DNA of 64,000 nucleotides from Coenobita brevimanus (GCA_032717465.1 CM064670.1:15892931-15956930), one strand, 5' to 3'; shown: positions 1-10,380, counted from the first letter of the stretch. Translations and numbers: made by a program. Notes: generated by a model from the letters alone, not told the origin.

Positions 1-212
1 GTAATTGTTGTGTTGGAGTGGCTTTGGATGTGTGTGTAGTCTGTGAACCAAGTGTAATTGGCCCGCTCAAGCCGACTGTAGTTCAACCACAGCACCCCTT
101 GTGTCCGCCAATGCAGTACGTGGCCAGAAGAACGCTCCCAAAATTTATTACCCTGACGGGGCGCGAACCCTCGTTCTTCAGTGTACGAAAACTCACACTT
201 TACCACAGAGGC
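1..212 (-). repeat. tRNA-derived SINE
   Basis: On the minus strand from about 215 there is an A-box-like block (TAGCCTCTGTGGTAAAG) and, about 30 bases on, a B-box-like block (GAGGGTTCGCGCC), the internal Pol III promoter layout of a tRNA-derived SINE. The rest to position 1 is taken as its unrelated body; its far end is outside the window. An AT tract follows on the tRNA-head side. Confidence 0.5.
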
Positions 213-232
213 TAATATATATATATATATAT
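213..232. repeat. AT microsatellite, left part of gypsy copy 1 target site
   Basis: Alternating TA up to the TG of the LTR. The same AT repeat continues at 10385 on the other side of the element, so the retrotransposon landed within one AT tract. The target-site duplication cannot be measured because the repeat hides it. Confidence 0.8.
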
Positions 233-314
233 TGTTACGGAACAGAGAAAACTGTCCCGCAAAGTTCCAGGTTCAAAACAAAAGAGTTAGGTAAAATTAC
301 AAGTTAAAGTTTAA
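233..314 (-). repeat. 3' LTR of gypsy copy 1, distal piece
   Basis: 82 bp starting TGTTACGG and ending in TTAA at 311-314, where the piggyBac element begins. It matches 9636-9717 of the intact LTR. Confidence 0.92.
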
Positions 315-323
315 CCCGCGGCG

Positions 324-390
324 TCCCGTAGACGTACTTCCACGTCCTCACGTTTTGTCACTGCCAATCCCGTTGACGTACTTCAACGTC
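324..390 (+). promoter_or_regulatory. Subterminal paired ACGT repeats of piggyBac left end
   Basis: ACGT-N6-ACGT occurs at 332-345 and again at 376-389, exactly 44 bp apart, each preceded by TCCCG. The internally deleted copy at 42364 has the same cores, the same 6-base gaps and the same 44-bp spacing, while the bases between the cores differ. This suggests transposase binding sites. Confidence 0.55.
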
Positions 391-567
391 CTGCAATTGC
401 AAGGTTCATAATTTCCACAATTTTCAAAATTCGCGCGAGATTTTCGATTCGCCCACGTACCCAAGCCTCCCCTACCTGCCGCCAGGCGGGCAGCATCCCA
501 GACCTCGCATGACCCGCGCTCGCCCTTGTCTCGGTCACTCACCTGTTAGCAGTGACCCAGGTCAGAC

Positions 568-2882
568 ATGACGCGGAAAGGTCTCTCAGATGACGAAATT
601 GCATCCGCCCTGGAAGCCTTCACTGGAGATAGTGATTCTCCACTTGATGATGATGTGGTGGATCGTGATTACGTCCAGCCAGAGGAAGAAATAACAAGCA
701 GTGATGAAGAGGTCCCTTCGCCCCAGAAAAAGCGGTATGTGACATATTGTAAGGCAAGGGAAGGCCAGCCTGCACTCCAGCCACGTGCACGGACCTCTCT
801 CCATCCCGAATCTGATGAGGACGAGGATGAGGACGATGACGATGACGGCGGCTTAGGACGTGATATCGCCTCGTGGTTGGGTAAGGAGAAAATATCTCCC
901 CGAGGATCAGAAGGTGGGGCGAGAAGACAAATAAGGTATGGTACAAGTCTTTTGTCTGGGGAAGTGGAAAGTGGTGTGGTGGGAGTGCTGGGTGAAAGGG
1001 AGAGTGGTGTGGCAGGAGCGCGGGGTGAAAGGGAAAGTGGTGTGAGGGAGGCAGCACGAGCACGTGGTGCACGTAGGCCTAGGGGAGAGGAGGAGGAGCC
1101 ACTCCCCAGCACGTCTTTTGCCCCACAATATTCCCAAACTTCCTCCCCACAGCCCCAGGATGTGGGGAAAGGAAGGAAAGGGAAGGGAAAGGGTAAAGGA
1201 AAAGGGAGAGGGAAGAGAAGAGCGAGTGATGAAAGGTGCCGCTCTCCACCTCCCCAACCTCCCCCACCACCATCACCTCCCCACCCTGACGAAGGCGACG
1301 ATGGGGACGTGGCTGGAGACGGTGGTGTCTCGTGGAACTGGGAAGATGGGAGTAATTTTACTCCCATCATTCACCTTTTCTCTGAGGAGTGGCGGTCTGG
1401 TTGCACGGCTCCAGGTGTGCATGCGGGTTCCTCTAGGGTGGATTTTTTCCACTTGTTCTTTGGGGAGGCGTTTGTGGGGCGCATAGTGGAACAGACCAAC
1501 ATATTTTCACGAACACAGAGCCGTGAAAGTGAACGTTTGGGAACCACGAGCAGGCATTCCCAACAATATGACTATCCCGTGACAATTTCAGAGATATTCT
1601 TATTTTTTGCCCTGGTTCTCTTGATGGGTGTGGTACGAAAAAACCAAATTCCTGCCTACTGGACAACTGACCCAATGATCCTCACACCTTTCTTTGGAAA
1701 GGTGATGAGTCGTAATAGATTTCAGCATATTCTCGGCCGCCTCCACTTTTTTGATGCAGATGATCCAGCTAATGCAAATAACACTGATAAAATGAGGAGA
1801 ATTAGGCTGGTATTTGATCATTTACGGGAAATGTTCCGCTCCTCATTTTATCCTTACAGAGACCTCGTCATAGACGAGAGTCTTGTGTTGTGGAGAGGCA
1901 ATATTTCCTTTCGCCAGTACATACCCAGCAAGAGACACCGTTTCGGGTTCAAGATCTTTGTTATGTGTGACTGTAAGACTGGTTATGTGCAAGACATAGT
2001 CTTGTACACGGGCGCACAGACAGATATAACAGAAGATCGTAGTATAGGACTCTCAGGGGCCGTGGTGAAGACAATGATAGAGGAGTACCTTCATCGTGGT
2101 CACGTGTTGTACCTGGACAATTGGTACACTAGCCCTCTTCTCGCTAGGTTCCTCCACCAACACGACACCGGAGTCTGTGGTACAGTCAAGAGAAACTGTT
2201 GCCATATGGTCAAGATAGGGAGGAAACTTGACAAGAACGAGGTGGTTTTCTTCCAGGCCAATAACATCCTTGCCACCCTGTGGAACCACAACAGGGAAGT
2301 TTGCCTCCTATCAACTGTACACAGCCCCCTGATGCACCGCACAGACTCCGTGGATCACCGTAGCGAGAGGAGGCGCAACGTCTGGAAACCGAGTCTGTAC
2401 TGGACTATAATCTGAACATGAGGCAAGTGGATCAGTCAGACTCGATGATTTCCAGTGTTGACTGTGCCAGGACCACGATGCAGTGGCACAAAAAGCTCTT
2501 TTTCCACTTGCTCGACATCACGGTCCTGAACGCACACTACCTGCACGACATGACAACCGGAGTATCAGAGACCTTTGAGGGGTTTGTGAGGGAGCTGGCA
2601 CGTGAAATAATCGCCAGGCATGCCCAGGACAGACCCACACACCGCACCCGCACCCCCATGGCTACCCAGACTCCCCTACGCCTCGCAGGACGCCACTATC
2701 CTAGCACAATCCCTTCCGACCCAAACCGTTGTAAACCCCAGCGCCGCTGCCATGTATGCAAGCACTCGACAGTCAGACCAGCCACTCAGAGAAAAGACAC
2801 AAGGTACGAGTGTGTCGAGTGCAATGTTGCGTTGTGCCTTCAGCCATATTTCAGAGAGTACCATAACTTCCTACACTACTGA
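568..2882 (+). pseudogene. piggyBac transposase (DDE_Tnp_1_7 type), broken by one frameshift
   Basis: The first frame runs 568-2415 (615 aa from ATG), the second 2418-2882 (154 aa). The N-terminal half is low complexity: an acidic DED run, a repeated GERESGV block and a lysine/glycine stretch. The catalytic core then follows. The first Asp is in VIDESL (residue 436) and the second in LDNWYTSP (residue 517). The third, in VDQSDS, is residue 5 of the second frame. A C-terminal Cys-rich finger follows (CHVC, CVEC). A one-base loss (or two-base gain) near 2391-2397 parts the third Asp and the finger from the rest, so this copy should not make active transposase. The chosen ATG follows a 5' region that is shared with the copy at 42364. 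Confidence 0.9.
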
Positions 2883-2898
2883 AACTGTGTGGGATGGC

Positions 2899-3830
2899 GA
2901 TATGACGCTCACTATAATGGTAAGGCCAGTCAGTATGTGCTAAGTCTTATATAAAGTTGAAACGGGTGTAATGTTTTCAGGAAAGTAATGTATAAGTTGA
3001 GAAATAGTGTAAGTTGAAAGAAGTAATATCAAAACTACACCCACTGTGTAAATCTGCGAAAATATGACGCTCAGTATAACACTCTGGTCAGTAAATATGT
3101 GATAGCAAGAATATAAAGTGAAAACGGGTGTAATGTTAGCATGAATGTAACGTATAAGTTGAAAAATAATGTAAGTTGTAACAATTGATGTCACGAGTAC
3201 ACCCACTGTGTAAATCTGCGAAAATATTACGCTCAGTAGAACATTCTGGTCAGTAAGTATGTGATAGGAATGATATAAAGTGGAAAAAGGTGTAATGTTA
3301 GTAGGAAAGTAATTTATAAGTTGAATACTAGTGTAAGATGAAACAAATGATATCGCGATAACACTCACCGTGTAAATATGCGATAATATGACGCTCAGTA
3401 GAATCGTAATGTCTGAAATTATGTGATATCAATTATATCAAGTGTAAACATGTGCAATGTTAGTGGAGAATTATTATATAAGTACAAAAATAGGTTGTAA
3501 GTTGAAATAGTAGTCATAGCGACTTCGCCTTCTGTGTTATTATGCGCTATTATTATGCTAAATATTTACGTAAGGCCTGAAACTATCTCAAAACAGTTCT
3601 CAAAAGTGGAAAAGTGTATAATGTTATTAGGAAAGCATTATGTAAGTAGAAAAAACACAATGCGAGTTGAAACAACAGTCACAGCGAGTTCACTCACTAC
3701 GTAAATAAGCGCTAACAGTACGCTAAATGTTATCGAAAGGCCTGTGAATACGTAAAAACAGTTCAATAAAATGTAAAATGGTATAATGTTATTGGAGATG
3801 TATTATGTAAGTAGAAAAAATGATATGTAT
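2899..3830 (+). repeat. Tandem array of about 161-bp units inside the piggyBac 3' region
   Basis: The anchor ATATGACGCTCA (with drift) recurs near 2900, 3062, 3224, 3386, 3552 and 3714, giving about 5.7 units. Units hold the shared blocks GGTGTAATGTTAG, TATAAGTTGAA and CCCACTGTGTAAAT. The array starts 17 bp after the transposase stop. The first three units stay open on the minus strand (2940-3368, about 54 residues per unit), which I take as chance. Confidence 0.85.
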
Positions 3831-4239
3831 CATGATTCAGGAATGTTAGCGATTCATTGTGACCAGTCTGCCCAATTTTGCTCGGTTCGCACGATGGTAC
3901 AATGCTTATTTCAGTTCTATTTTTGTATAAAATCCAATTTACTCTTGTATCACATGTTTTTATGTTTGTAATAAATACATATCTACTTACTTTCATTGGT
4001 TTCCCAGACTTATAATACCATAGAAAACGTGAGAGGCTCAGACCACCTACAGAGAACACGGTACCAGGTGTGACGAAGGTATACCTGTTTAGGCCACTTA
4101 TGGACCACGGTGAACAATTTCTTGGTGATTGACCATTGTTTCTGAACAAAAGCGAAAATTTTAGCAAAAAAAATTTGGGTCCAAAAATGGTCGGGATTGG
4201 GAGGTACCAGTGGTGAAAAAGTGGTCGGGACGGGGCGGG
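3831..4239 (+). repeat. piggyBac right end
   Basis: Non-coding stretch with an AATAAA at about 3970, suitable as polyadenylation signal for the transposase. TCGGGA occurs at 4191-4196 and 4225-4230, 34 bp apart. The last 270 bp or so resemble the right end of the deleted copy at 42364-43114, which has the same pair at the same spacing. Confidence 0.6.
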
Positions 4240-4243
4240 TTAA

Positions 4244-4909
4244 TGCTCAAACTAACAACAAAACATTCAGAACTCATAAGGATAATGTAATGGCAAAAAC
4301 AGGTTAAATATATGGTTAACTGCAATAGCCTCTATTAACACGAAATTAGCAAGAGTAAATTTATCTAAGTCAGCCCTGATAAAATGAAAAAACCGGATAA
4401 TGCTCAGTGAATGCAAGATATATTATTACAGATACAAAATATTATTAATAATAGCTGACACCCAAAACACATGAATCACAAAAACCTTACTAGGCGTACG
4501 AATTAACACCTTATGCTATACAGTACAAGAAAAAATGTAATAACACTTATACTCAAATTACACAGCTGCTAGATGGTGGGAGACTTCCTGAGCACTCACA
4601 AAAATAATAACAACTGTACCGGGGAGGACAGAGATGTGAACAAAATGAGGAGAAGATCTAAGTGGCAATTAATGCAGAAACTGAGCTCATTATATAGGGG
4701 CCGGCAGAGCTTGATACAACTTGTAAGAAGGACGCGCAAATGAAGCCATAGGGGACAAAGAGTTGACAATCTTGCTCTGAACAACAGAAAGAATGACTTA
4801 CTCTAAGGGTAGAACGGGGGAGTGAGGTAGAACAAACTTGTGATCAAATATGCAGCATACTGTACGTTAGAATTATACAAAGGATGATGAAATCATAGGC
4901 TATGTAACA
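4244..4909 (-). repeat. 3' LTR of gypsy copy 1, proximal piece
   Basis: 666 bp continuing the LTR after the second TTAA (4240-4243) and ending GTAACA at 4909. The two pieces with one TTAA removed add to 748 bp, against 749 bp for the intact LTR. Confidence 0.92.
4690..4697 (-). promoter_or_regulatory. TATA-like box in LTR
   Basis: On the minus strand the LTR reads CCTATATAATGAGCTCAG. The motif is kept in all four LTRs of the window. It lies in a plausible place to start transcription towards lower coordinates. The assignment as promoter is inference. Confidence 0.45.
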
Positions 4910-4918
4910 CCTCCCCAC
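4910..4918 (-). other. Polypurine tract of gypsy copy 1
   Basis: Minus strand GTGGGGAGG lies directly against the 3' LTR start (TGTTAC). The same nine bases abut the 3' LTR of copy 2 at 49199-49207. This is where plus-strand DNA synthesis would be primed. Confidence 0.75.
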
Positions 4919-4970
4919 AAAAAAAAAGAAATTTACAAAGGAAATTTCTTATTACTCTAAAAGAATCTGT

Positions 4971-7900
4971 CTAAAGTCTAGATAAGCAATCTGCAATAAC
5001 ATTTTCTTTCCCCTTGACATGTTGTATGCCCAATGAATACTCCTGAAGAAGTAGACTCCATCTTGTCAATCTCTGATTTTTATCTTTAAACTTACTAAGG
5101 AATTTCAGTGGGTTATGATCGGTATAAATGACTATGGGGTCAAAACCAGAACACAAATAGAATGAAAAATGCTGTAAACCCAAAATCAAGGCCAAAAGCT
5201 CTTTCTCAATAGTTGAGTAGTTTTTTTGAGGTGGAGTGAACTTCTTACTGTAATAAGATACAGGGTGTTCAATACCCTGATCATCCTCTTGCAGCAAAAC
5301 AGCCCCAGCTCCTGTATCACTTGCATCAACAGCCATCTTAAAAGGCTTAGCAAAATTTGGAGTAGCGAGCACTGGCTGACTTAATAGGATAGCTTTAAGT
5401 TTGCTGAAAGAGGATTCACAGTTATCGGTCCAGACAAATTTAACTTCCTTTTTCAGTAGGTCTGTAAGTGGTGATACAAGAATTGAAAAGTTAAGAACAA
5501 ATCTCCTGTAATAACCTATCATTCTCAAAAATCTTTGTAGCTCTTTCCTACTTTTAGGTCTGGGAAGATCACTTATAACCTGAACCTTAGCTCCTGGTTG
5601 TGCAACATGTCCATCACCAATTACGTACCCAAGGTACTGAACTTTAGCTTGACCAAACTCACACTTTGATAAATTAGCTACAAGATTAGCCTGAACTGAA
5701 CGCTCAAGAAATTTACTGACATGGCATAGGTGATCTTTCCAGTTGTCACTGAAGATTAATACATCATCAATATAAACAACACACCCTGCCAAACCCTCTG
5801 TTACAACATTCATGAGCTTCTGAAATGTGGCTGGTGCATTCTTCATACCATATGGCATTACAGAACATGCAAAAGTCTTTCCTAGTGTTACAAAACATGA
5901 GATCTCCCTAGCACGTTCAGTCATAGGTACTTGCCAGTATCCCTTTAACAAATCAAACTTACTTATGTGCCTAGCCTTTCCGATCTTGTCTATGCAATCT
6001 TCCACACGAGGGAGAGGGTAAGTGTCTGTTTTGGTTATCTGATTAACACGTCTGTAGTCAATGCAAAGCCGCTGTGACCCACCTGGCTTAGGGACTAGAG
6101 TGACAGGAGAACTCCACTCGCTCTGACAGGGCTCAATCATCTTGTGGTCCAACAGGTAGCCAAGCTCCCTCTGGATGAGAGGAACTTTCACTGGGTTCAC
6201 ACGGTAAGGAGGCAGTTTAATTGGCTTTGCGTCTCCAACATCGACATCATGCATCAACACAGTGGTTCTTCCTGGAGTGGCACGGAACACTTGCGGGTAC
6301 TCCTGCAGTAATGCCGAAAACTCCTGCCTTTCCTCGGGAGCTAGATGAGAAAGCTTAGTCTGGAGATCATTCATGATATCAGGATTCTTCCCCAAACTAT
6401 CACTCAGGCTCATGCTGCATGGGAGAACTTCACTTGCAGACTCGGGTGGAACAGCTACAGTGCAGACTGGGTTATTTTCTTCCCGCCTGTGATATAACTT
6501 TAGCATGTTGATGTGACAAAGTTGCTTGTTCTTTCTACGATCTGGTGTGGCGATGACATAGTTGACATCACTGAGTTTCTTCTCCACGAAATAAGGACCA
6601 CTAAACTTGGCTTGAAGAGGTTGCCCATGAACCGGTAGCAGAATCAAAACCTGATCTCCTGGCTGAAAGTGGCGTAACCTGGACTTCTTATCATACCAAG
6701 TCTTCATCTTCTCCTGAGCAGCTCCTAAATTCTCTCTCGCCAGCTGTAAAGCAGTGGACAGCCGTTCTTTGAACTTCATCACATACTCCAGCAGGTTGTC
6801 GTCATCTTCCTCCGACAGCCAGCATTCCTTGAGTAGCTTAAGGGGTCCTCTTACTTCATGGCCAAACAGTAGTTCAAAGGGTGAGAAGCCCAGTGATTCA
6901 TTTGGAGATTCTCTTGCGGCAAATACAACGAATGGAAGACCTTTATCCCAGTCTTTCTGATGTTCCAAACAGTATTTCTTGAGCATCGATTTGAGTGTTT
7001 GATGATATCTCTCCAACGCTCCTTGGGTCTGGGGATGGTAAGCTGAAGACGTGATCTGGGTGATGCCCAACTCTTTCAGAGACTGCTTGAAAACATTTGA
7101 CATGAAATTACTTCCCCGGTCTGACTGTACCTCCTTGGGCAGACCAAACTTTGTGAAGAACCCTAGCATTTCCTTAACCACGTTCTTTGCTGAGATATTT
7201 CTAAGTGGAATGGCTTCAGGATAACGAGTAGCCATATCAATCAGGGTCAACACATAAGAAAATCCTGAAGAAGTCTTAGGAAGAGGGCCCACAATATCCA
7301 CCAACACACGGGTGAATGGCGCCTCAAAAGGAGGAATGGGAACTAGAGGTGCAACCTTTTCGGTCTGATTACACTTCCCCACAACTTGACAAGTGTGACA
7401 AGACTTACAATACCAGGAAACATCCCTGAAGATACCTGGCCAGTAGAAGTGTTTCAAAATGCGTGCCACAGTCTTCCTCACTCCAAGGTGTCCTGCCAAA
7501 CTGGAATCATGAGCCACTCTAATGATATCCTGCCTACAAACACGAGGGATGACAACTTGATGTACAACCTCCCATTCACAGTCGGCTGATGCTGTTGGGG
7601 GTCTCCACTTCCTCATAAGTACTCCTGACTTTATATAATAACAAGTAGAAGCACCAGCTGACTCTTCCTCACTGCAAGCAGAGTTAGCTAGACCTTTCAA
7701 CTCAGGGTCAGCAACCTGCAACTCAACCAACTCTTGACGAGACAAATTATCAACACTACGGGGTACTGCCTCATCTGGTGAGTGGTCCAAATTAGCAAGA
7801 AAAGTGTCAGCTAGGATAACATCATCATCATCATTATCCTCTAAGTCACCAGTAACTTTAGACTTAGCCCTAGTGACAGCACATGCAGAGAACACATCAG

Positions 7901-9554
7901 GGACATCACAATCCTGGGTCGCAGCCACTGGCTCACTAGACAGCTGAGGAGCTGGACACACTTGACTTCCACCAATATCATTTCCAAGTAAGAAAGTTAC
8001 ACCTGACATTGGGAGTGTCTCAACCAACCCAACCATAACGGAACCATTAACAAAACCAGACTCTAAATTCACTCTGCACAGAGGGACAGAGAAGTAATTA
8101 TTCCCTACACCTTGTAAGATTACAGTTTCATCAGAGGAATTAACATTAGAGCCTAGAACACTTGTCAGCATAAGGGATTGGCAAGCACCTGTATCACGAT
8201 ATATTTTAACTGATTTCCTGTCATTACTGTCCAGAGGACTGACAAAACCATCAGACAGGAAATTAGCACATGAACTCTTGAGAGTGTCACCCACGTTACT
8301 GCTCAAAAGAGGAGCTTCATCATGAGAATTTAATTTACCCCTTAAAGCAGGTTCAGTTAACTCGGTTAAAGAATTCTGGGAACTCTCAAGGGTGGACACT
8401 AGACCAATTGACTGAATATTTAAAGACTCCTTTTTGTTCGCATCATGCTGTCTCCTGAAACATTTCTCCGTAGTATGACCAAGCTTACTACAATAAGTAC
8501 ATTTACTTTTCTGAAATCTAGAGGTGGAGCTGGTATTTACTTCCTGAGAAACATCTTTATTCTCTTTCCTGTTACCTGTACTCTGAGTAGAGGCAACATA
8601 CTTACTCTCAGCTTTCCTTTTTTCTCTAGAATATCTCTTGTGAGTGAGAACATATTCATCAGCTAAAACTGCAGCATCAGACAAATTATCTGTTCTTCGC
8701 TCATCAAGATATAGGCTTACATCATTATTAATACACCTTTTGAAGTCCTCCAGCAAAATCATCTGCTTAAATTTACCAAAATCAGAATCCACATTCTTAG
8801 AATTTAACCACTGCTCTAACAGATCTTCTTTGATTTTTGCATACTCAACATGGGATTGCTTATCTTGCTTATAAGTTGTCCTAAATTTTACTCTATAGGC
8901 TTCAGGAACAAGCTCATAGGCCTTAAGAATCAAGCTCTTAACTACATCATAATTATCAGATTGATCCTGAGGCAAAGATGCATAAGTTACTTGAGCTTTA
9001 CCGGTGAGAACAGTTTGAAGGAGTACTGGCCAATACTTTTTGGGCCAATTAAAACCTGTAGCTATCCCCTGAAACAACTGAAAATACTTTGTTAAATTAG
9101 ATTCATTAAAAGGAGGGACAAGTTTAACATTTTTAGCCACATCAAAATCATCAGAGCTAGATGATCCAGTTCCACCTTGTTTCATGCGATACTCATGGTC
9201 TGCATGAATCCTAGCTAGTTCAATTTGTGCCTGAGCCTGTGCCTGTGCCTCCTGAATACGAGCCTGACACTCAGCCTCCTTAGCCTCAGCGTCCTTAGCA
9301 CGAGCCTCCTGCAGGGCTAGCTGTAACTTAGCTGATTCAATCTGCGTTTGCTCATTTAGAGGAGTTACATTAAACAAGCTTTCATTAATCATGTCAACAA
9401 TTTGATCTTTAGAATGATGAGAGCGAACAGCAATTCCCAATTGTTGAGCAACAAGCTTAAGTTCATTCTTTGTTCTGTTTTCTACATCACACACTGTTTG
9501 CACATTTGACAAAAAATCTTTGGCTTCATCAAGCATAGTAATAGTAGACATCAT
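4971..9554 (-). CDS. Gag-Pol polyprotein with integrase upstream of reverse transcriptase
   Basis: A single uninterrupted frame of 1527 residues from the first ATG (9554; the ATG at 9551 is an alternative, and the open frame further upstream has no ATG). Order: a coiled-coil Ala/Glu/Gln-rich stretch (about 70-125), a Gag capsid-like helical region, a CCHC zinc knuckle CTYCSKLGHTTEKC (about 350-363), an aspartic protease with RDTGA (Asp 454), the integrase zinc domain with H-H-C-C residues (about 680-725), the integrase core with D753, D812 and E848 (a D,D35E pattern), and a GPY/F-type module with KFSGPYF (about 955-1025). RT starts near 1110 and has YIDD at 1261-1264. RNase H has VDASD (Asp 1410), ELLAL and YTDH, and the protein ends VIADCLSRL. 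Integrase before RT is the Ty1/copia order, known among Ty3/gypsy-like elements from the Gmr1 group. There is no env-like frame. Confidence 0.93.
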   Translation of the reverse strand: MMSTITMLDEAKDFLSNVQTVCDVENRTKNELKLVAQQLGIAVRSHHSKDQIVDMINESLFNVTPLNEQTQIESAKLQLALQEARAKDAEAKEAECQARIQEAQAQAQAQIELARIHADHEYRMKQGGTGSSSSDDFDVAKNVKLVPPFNESNLTKYFQLFQGIATGFNWPKKYWPVLLQTVLTGKAQVTYASLPQDQSDNYDVVKSLILKAYELVPEAYRVKFRTTYKQDKQSHVEYAKIKEDLLEQWLNSKNVDSDFGKFKQMILLEDFKRCINNDVSLYLDERRTDNLSDAAVLADEYVLTHKRYSREKRKAESKYVASTQSTGNRKENKDVSQEVNTSSTSRFQKSKCTYCSKLGHTTEKCFRRQHDANKKESLNIQSIGLVSTLESSQNSLTELTEPALRGKLNSHDEAPLLSSNVGDTLKSSCANFLSDGFVSPLDSNDRKSVKIYRDTGACQSLMLTSVLGSNVNSSDETVILQGVGNNYFSVPLCRVNLESGFVNGSVMVGLVETLPMSGVTFLLGNDIGGSQVCPAPQLSSEPVAATQDCDVPDVFSACAVTRAKSKVTGDLEDNDDDDVILADTFLANLDHSPDEAVPRSVDNLSRQELVELQVADPELKGLANSACSEEESAGASTCYYIKSGVLMRKWRPPTASADCEWEVVHQVVIPRVCRQDIIRVAHDSSLAGHLGVRKTVARILKHFYWPGIFRDVSWYCKSCHTCQVVGKCNQTEKVAPLVPIPPFEAPFTRVLVDIVGPLPKTSSGFSYVLTLIDMATRYPEAIPLRNISAKNVVKEMLGFFTKFGLPKEVQSDRGSNFMSNVFKQSLKELGITQITSSAYHPQTQGALERYHQTLKSMLKKYCLEHQKDWDKGLPFVVFAARESPNESLGFSPFELLFGHEVRGPLKLLKECWLSEEDDDNLLEYVMKFKERLSTALQLARENLGAAQEKMKTWYDKKSRLRHFQPGDQVLILLPVHGQPLQAKFSGPYFVEKKLSDVNYVIATPDRRKNKQLCHINMLKLYHRREENNPVCTVAVPPESASEVLPCSMSLSDSLGKNPDIMNDLQTKLSHLAPEERQEFSALLQEYPQVFRATPGRTTVLMHDVDVGDAKPIKLPPYRVNPVKVPLIQRELGYLLDHKMIEPCQSEWSSPVTLVPKPGGSQRLCIDYRRVNQITKTDTYPLPRVEDCIDKIGKARHISKFDLLKGYWQVPMTERAREISCFVTLGKTFACSVMPYGMKNAPATFQKLMNVVTEGLAGCVVYIDDVLIFSDNWKDHLCHVSKFLERSVQANLVANLSKCEFGQAKVQYLGYVIGDGHVAQPGAKVQVISDLPRPKSRKELQRFLRMIGYYRRFVLNFSILVSPLTDLLKKEVKFVWTDNCESSFSKLKAILLSQPVLATPNFAKPFKMAVDASDTGAGAVLLQEDDQGIEHPVSYYSKKFTPPQKNYSTIEKELLALILGLQHFSFYLCSGFDPIVIYTDHNPLKFLSKFKDKNQRLTRWSLLLQEYSLGIQHVKGKENVIADCLSRL

Positions 9555-9611
9555 GAATAAATCACAGTCACAAAATATCAAGCAATATCCTTATGATAAT
9601 ATCCTGACTAT

Positions 9612-9629
9612 CCTGATAAGAGGTCGCCA
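9612..9629 (-). other. Primer binding site, copy 1
   Basis: Six bases after the 5' LTR the minus strand reads TGGCGACCTCTTATCAGG. The first eight bases suit a tRNA ending GGTCGCCA, such as some arthropod tRNA-Arg; the rest was not compared. Copy 2 has the same start. The tRNA identity is inference. Confidence 0.5.
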
Positions 9630-9635
9630 AATTTA

Positions 9636-10380
9636 TGTTACGGAACAGAGAAAACTGTCCCGCAAAGTTCCAGGTTCAAAACAAAAGAGTTAGGTAAAAT
9701 TACAAGTTAAAGTTTAATGGTCAAACTAACAACAAAACATTCAGAACTCATAAGGATAATGTAATGGCAAAAACAGGTTAAATATATGGTTAACTGCAAT
9801 AGCCTCTATTAACACGAAATTAGCAAGAGTAAATTTATCTAAGTCAGCCCTGATAAAATGAGAAAACCGGATAATGCTCAGTGAATGCAAGATATATTAT
9901 TACAGATACAAAATATTATTAATAATGGCTGACACCCAAAACACATGAATCACAAAAACCTTACTAGGCCTACGAATTAACACCTTATGCTATACAGTAC
10001 AAGAAAAAATGTAATAACACTTATACTCAAATTACACAGCTGCTAGATGGTGGGAGACTTCCTGAGCACTCACAAAAATAATAACAACTGTACAGGGGAG
10101 GACAGAGATGTGAACAAAATGAGGAGAAGATCTAAGTGGCAATTAATGCAGAGACTGAGCTCATTATATAGGGACCGGCAGAGCTTGATACAACTTGTAA
10201 GAAGGACGCGCAAATGAAGCCATAGGGGACAAAGAGTTGACAATCCTGCTCTGAACAACAGAAAGAACGACTTTACTATAAGGGTAGAAGGGGGGAGTGA
10301 GGTAGAACACGCTCGTGATCAAACATGCAGCATACTGTACGTTGGAATTATATAAAGGATGATGAAATCATAGGCTATGT

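Larger units (their letters stand above)
315..4239 (+). mobile_element. piggyBac-family DNA transposon
   Basis: 3925 bp bounded by TTAA on both sides (311-314 and 4240-4243), the exact target duplication of piggyBac transposases. The ends match as terminal inverted repeats: CCCGCGGCGTCCCG on the left and the reverse complement of CGGGACGGGGCGGG on the right, 12 of 14 positions. Inside are a transposase gene with one frameshift, then a 160-bp tandem array, then a non-coding right end. The interrupted LTR reads through perfectly when the element and one TTAA are removed. Confidence 0.95.

Noticed and set aside
2940..3368. 142-residue minus-strand frame with three internal repeats
   Set aside because: It follows the 161-bp array and is opposite to the transposase gene; later units are closed, so no selection for an open frame is seen.
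4596..4784. 62-residue minus-strand frame present in both LTRs of gypsy copy 1 (also 10070-10258)
   Set aside because: In the LTRs of copy 2 the frame is not kept, so it is chance within a conserved LTR.
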